Source: Syntrophaceae bacterium
GTDB taxonomy: Bacteria > Desulfobacterota > Desulfomonilia > Desulfomonilales > Desulfomonilaceae
NCBI GenBank assembly: GCA_014874425.1
Contig: JACWAG010000082.1
Location: 1-8,470 of the forward strand
Length of the DNA stretch: 8,470 bases
Reading direction: 5' to 3'
Both the position numbers and the translations under genes were made by a program. This document shows, in pieces, positions 6,859 to 8,470 of this stretch. Position 1 is the stretch's first letter; each line of letters starts with the position of its first letter. The notes beneath the pieces are model-generated. The model had not been told where the DNA came from and did no database searches. It saw only the letters and a list, made by a program, of their open reading frames with translations.

Positions 6859-8028
6859 TTACATTGATCGGCCCGGAACGCCGATGTTTCGAGCAATTAC
6901 TATGCGCTGAACCTCAGAGGTTCCTTCGCCGATGTCGAGAAGTTTCTGGTTCCGATAGTGCCTCTCCACCGCGTAATCCTTCATCAAACCATACCCACCA
7001 TGCATCTGGACCGCATGATTGGCCGCCCTGTAATAGGTTTCCGAACATACTAGCTTGGCCATTGCGCCGTATTTGGGATTGAGTCGATCATTGTCTTTTA
7101 ACCAGCATGCCTTATAGAGAAGTAACCTGGCCATTTCGACTTCAGTGGCCATGTCAGCGAGTTTAAAAGCGTTTGCCTGGAAAGATCCTATTGGGCGCCC
7201 AAACTGTTGCCGTTTCTTGGAATAGTCAAGCGCCAGTTCAAAGGCCCCCTGTGCTCCTCCTAGTCCCATTGCCCCTATTGACAGACGTCCACCATCTAGA
7301 GTTTTCAGCATCTGGTGAAAGCCTTCGCCTCGTCCACCAAGCAAGTTCTCGTTTGGAACACGACAATCCTGAAAAGTAAGTAGCCCTGTGTTGGATGATC
7401 GCCAACACATTTTCCCATGCATCTTCTCGGCGGTGAAGCCTTTTGTGCCGTTTTCCACAAGAATGCAACTGACCTCGGGTTTCCTAGGGTCGGAACTGTC
7501 TGTTACACACTGCACAACGCACACAGCGCTGATGTCGGTAGATGAATTGGTAATGAAAATCTTGCTGCCATTTATCACCCATTCATTGCCGTCAAGGATA
7601 GCGGTAGTCTTCGACGCTCCAGCGTCCGAACCGGCGTCAGGCTCCGTAAGTCCAAAAGAAGCGAGAATTTTTCCTGCGCAAAGGTCCGGTAACCACTTTT
7701 TCTTCTGCTTTTCAGTCCCAAAATAATATATTGGGGCTATACCCAAAGAATTCCCCGCTGCGATTGTGGCGGCCTGCGAACCGTCGATCCTGGCTATTTC
7801 CTCGACCATTATAATGTAGTTAAGATATCCAACATCACTGCCTCCGTACTCTTCAGAAACGAAAGGCCCAAAGAAGTCAAGTTCGCCCATTTTTCGCGTC
7901 AAGTCATAGGAAAATTCCTCTTTGTCATCGAGTTCCTGAGCGATTGGCGCAATCTCTTTCTCCGCAAACTCTCTAACGACTTTTCTGGTTAGCTCCGCGT
8001 CCTTGGGAAGATCAAAATTTAACGACAT
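6859..8028 (-). CDS. Acyl-CoA dehydrogenase, FAD-dependent
   Basis: This 389-residue flavoenzyme should oxidise an acyl-CoA to the 2-enoyl-CoA and pass electrons to ETF in the cytoplasm. Family features are the helical N-terminal domain, signature 1 GLTEPDAGSD (126-135), the flavin-contacting WVINGSKIFITN (150-161), DGGR with R248, KRQQFGRPIG (272-281), HGGYG (343-347), and IGEGTSEVQR (366-375). E368 occupies the catalytic-base position used by short-chain acyl-CoA, butyryl-CoA and glutaryl-CoA dehydrogenases. Length is normal and nothing appears missing. It is the first gene of a set that also encodes both ETF subunits and a membrane acceptor. ATG at 8028 has a G-rich Shine-Dalgarno held in a small palindrome. 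Chain length or substrate class (straight-chain, branched, glutaryl or alicyclic) cannot be assigned from motifs alone. Confidence 0.95.
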   Translation of the reverse strand: MSLNFDLPKDAELTRKVVREFAEKEIAPIAQELDDKEEFSYDLTRKMGELDFFGPFVSEEYGGSDVGYLNYIIMVEEIARIDGSQAATIAAGNSLGIAPIYYFGTEKQKKKWLPDLCAGKILASFGLTEPDAGSDAGASKTTAILDGNEWVINGSKIFITNSSTDISAVCVVQCVTDSSDPRKPEVSCILVENGTKGFTAEKMHGKMCWRSSNTGLLTFQDCRVPNENLLGGRGEGFHQMLKTLDGGRLSIGAMGLGGAQGAFELALDYSKKRQQFGRPIGSFQANAFKLADMATEVEMARLLLYKACWLKDNDRLNPKYGAMAKLVCSETYYRAANHAVQMHGGYGLMKDYAVERHYRNQKLLDIGEGTSEVQRIVIARNIGVPGRSM

Positions 8029-8029
8029 T

Positions 8030-8045
8030 CTAAAGCCCCCTTTAG
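8030..8045 (-). promoter_or_regulatory. Palindrome holding the Shine-Dalgarno of the acyl-CoA dehydrogenase gene
   Basis: On the minus strand, CTAAAG-GGGG-CTTTAG is a perfect six-base-pair stem with a four-G loop, ending one base before ATG at 8028. The only Shine-Dalgarno-like sequence (AAGGGGG) lies across the 5' arm and loop. The stem could limit ribosome access, or the DNA palindrome could be a protein-binding site. The structure is seen directly; function is inference. Confidence 0.5.
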
Positions 8046-8189
8046 GGATTCATTAAAGATGAAAAACAGCGCTCTCTACAAAAAACAAAAAACGCTATCA
8101 GCACCGATCGAGTCGGTTGTAATTCAAAAATACAAGGCGGTAGATGACGTCTAGCGAACGGGCAGGGAATCGCATTCAACACGTTTTCC

Positions 8190-8203
8190 CACCTGATCAG
8201 GTG
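8190..8203. promoter_or_regulatory. Perfect 14-bp palindrome CACCTGATCAGGTG, possible operator
   Basis: A fully symmetric 14-bp sequence without spacer lies about 160 bases upstream of the acyl-CoA dehydrogenase start. It is flanked by two direct copies of CGTTTTC at 8182-8188 and 8209-8215. Perfect dyads of this size in an upstream region usually mark a dimeric regulator site. I do not recognise it as the site of a named regulator, and the XRE-cupin protein encoded in the operon is one candidate binder. Confidence 0.45.
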
Positions 8204-8257
8204 TTTGGCGTTTTCTCGGGTCTCGCCGATGTGGAGAGAAGAATAGCTAATAGTTGA

Positions 8258-8287
8258 TCAATAGCAGATGGTAAAGATCGTTGTCAA
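8258..8287 (-). promoter_or_regulatory. Candidate sigma-70 promoter for the acyl-CoA dehydrogenase unit
   Basis: On the minus strand a consensus -35 TTGACA (8287-8282) is followed after 18 bases by TATTGA (8263-8258), a weak -10. Transcription would start near 8250, giving a leader of about 220 bases that contains the 14-bp palindrome and the Shine-Dalgarno hairpin. Only the -35 is convincing. Confidence 0.3.
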
Positions 8288-8470
8288 GACGAATGGCGCG
8301 TGCTTTTTTTGAAGGTGGCCTAAAATCGAGAGTCAGAGGAGCGTTGTTAATAGCCCAAAAACAGCACAATTGACAATCGCATAAATGTGGGAATTGATTA
8401 AGAGCCGTTTCAGTGTGAAATTGAGATAAAATGAAGATATTATCTAAAAATTGTATATCGTATTTATAAC

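Larger units (their letters stand above)
8029..8470. other. Upstream region without a supported gene
   Basis: These 442 bases contain no convincing coding sequence. They hold the promoter candidate, palindrome and hairpin listed separately, and become markedly AT-rich toward the right edge (about 8398-8470). A plus-strand TTGACA at 8370-8375 is a possible -35 for a divergent gene beyond the edge, but no good -10 follows at 16-18 bases. On the minus strand, two runs of six T separated by a G (plus-strand positions about 8080-8092) follow a weak five-base-pair stem at 8103-8117 at a distance of ten bases. Confidence 0.6.

Noticed and set aside
8079..8117. Attenuator or terminator from the ACCGA/TCGGT stem and the downstream T runs (minus strand)
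   Set aside because: The stem is only five base pairs and lies ten bases from the T runs, so it does not meet the usual form of an intrinsic terminator.
8370..8400. Plus-strand promoter with TTGACA at 8370
   Set aside because: The -35 is perfect, but the best -10 at 17 bases (ATTGAT) matches only three of six positions, and no downstream gene is visible in the window.
8247..8468. A minus-strand frame open for about 73 codons from the right edge to a TAG
   Set aside because: It has no Met within the window, an implausible composition (for example a Cys-rich CDCQLCC stretch) and overlaps the candidate promoter. An open run of this length can occur by chance in six frames. It could only be revived if sequence beyond the edge showed a real gene ending here.

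Overview
The window reads as a stretch of chromosome from an anaerobic, respiring or syntrophic bacterium, most likely a Desulfobacterota/deltaproteobacterium. This assignment rests on gene content only: an acyl-CoA dehydrogenase encoded with an electron-transfer flavoprotein and a membrane-bound HdrD-like iron-sulfur oxidoreductase, which is typical of sulfate reducers, Geobacter relatives and syntrophic fatty-acid or aromatic degraders. Base composition is close to balanced. All seven supported genes lie on the minus strand, so transcription runs from high to low coordinates.

Region 8470-8029 is an upstream region of about 440 bases with no supported gene. It holds a candidate minus-strand promoter, a perfect 14-bp palindrome (8190-8203), and a small hairpin that puts the Shine-Dalgarno Gs of the first gene in its loop (8030-8045). 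Region 8028-2135 is a five-gene set in transcription order: acyl-CoA dehydrogenase, an XRE-cupin regulator, a 680-residue membrane iron-sulfur oxidoreductase (ETF:menaquinone oxidoreductase type, 'Emo'), etfB and etfA. Together these would move electrons from acyl-CoA oxidation through ETF to the membrane quinone pool, with the regulator encoded inside the set. A terminator-like hairpin (2018-2070) follows etfA.

Region 1986-1 is a second unit: a purine nucleoside phosphorylase family enzyme, then, 21 bases later, an MTA/SAH deaminase (mtaD) that runs off the left edge. The phosphorylase keeps the 6-oxopurine-binding Asn but has Leu where the family has the His that binds the ribose 5'-OH. Next to an MTA deaminase this suggests a two-step methylthioadenosine salvage route through methylthioinosine rather than ordinary inosine/guanosine phosphorolysis.

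I see no mobile element, CRISPR array, RNA gene or clearly new defence-type system. The points most worth following are the loss of most cluster-ligating cysteines from the first CCG domain of the Emo-type protein, the proposed methylthioinosine route, and the regulatory elements ahead of the acyl-CoA dehydrogenase and the phosphorylase.
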